From Gambelia wislizenii (taxonomy: Eukaryota > Chordata > Lepidosauria > Squamata > Crotaphytidae): 64,000 nt of DNA. Position numbers and translations under genes: made by a program. Within the stretch, counting starts at the first letter, position 1. The number at the start of each line of letters is the position of its first letter. The notes under the pieces were generated by a model, which did no database searches, was not told where the DNA came from, and saw only the letters and a program-made list of their open reading frames with translations. Of this stretch, positions 63,959 through 64,000 are shown piece after piece. The stretch covers positions 79,701,001-79,765,000 of the forward strand of contig JAUMIR010000004.1 of assembly GCA_030847615.1 (NCBI GenBank), read 5' to 3'.

Positions 63959-64000
63959 CTCTCTCTGGCTTTTCTTCACGAACGAAGATTCATGAAGGAC
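63959..64000 (-). mobile_element. APE LINE 3'-end stub, runs off the window
   Basis: 'ctctctggcttttcttcacg' followed by 'aacgaagattc' matches the 3' end of the LINE family of 32.6-36.7 kb in minus orientation. Confidence 0.85.

Noticed and set aside
62889..63995. many long overlapping frames on both strands
   Set aside because: GC-rich DNA with few stops inside a hAT element; no frame shows a recognisable domain, although a captured exon is kept as a finding.

Overview
The window reads as vertebrate nuclear DNA, most likely from a squamate reptile (lizard or snake). The evidence is the repeat mixture: CR1 LINEs with the tail ATTCTATGATTCTATG, a BovB/RTE fragment, L1, L2 and other APE-type LINEs, Penelope-like elements, a mariner, pogo-like MITEs and many short palindromic hAT-type MITEs. 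No operons, tRNAs, rRNAs or CRISPR arrays were seen, and no host exon could be supported. Every open frame with recognisable protein similarity belongs to a transposable element. The window is probably intergenic or intronic.

Layout. 1-5 kb: CR1 tail, Penelope 3' region, pogo-like MITE, a Harbinger-like element with TTA target duplication, and a dead mariner with both terminal repeats. 5-16 kb: mostly unrecognised sequence with a CR1 tail, hAT and pogo MITEs. 16-18 kb: L1 ORF2 tail. 18.3-23.4 kb: a complete 5.1-kb two-ORF LINE on the minus strand with a 15-bp target duplication. 25-32.4 kb: TIR elements and two reciprocal nestings of CR1 and the pogo-like MITE. 32.6-36.7 kb: a full-length APE LINE with a CR1 inserted in its endonuclease region. 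37-56 kb: MITEs, CR1 and L2 remnants, a TIR element carrying a copia-gag-like segment, and a probable solo LTR inside a Harbinger-like element. 56.5-57.2 kb: a Penelope element with inverted ends. 57.3-61.7 kb: a young L2 LINE, one frameshift from an open ORF2, with an array of 134-bp tandem monomers at its 5' end. 61.8-64 kb: BovB fragment, a GC-rich hAT element and MITE fragments.

The most interesting unit is the L2 LINE. It interrupts an older DNA transposon, so both its ends are fixed. This shows that the monomer array is part of the inserted LINE, much like the promoter monomers of mouse L1. The sense strand of its first ~1.09 kb has no ATG. Other strong points are nine nested insertions that order the activity of the families, and a 3' stem-loop in one LINE family whose two arms changed together in an old copy.

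All family names come from reading motifs and remembered family hallmarks; no database search was run. Clade names given with a question mark or as '-like' are inference.
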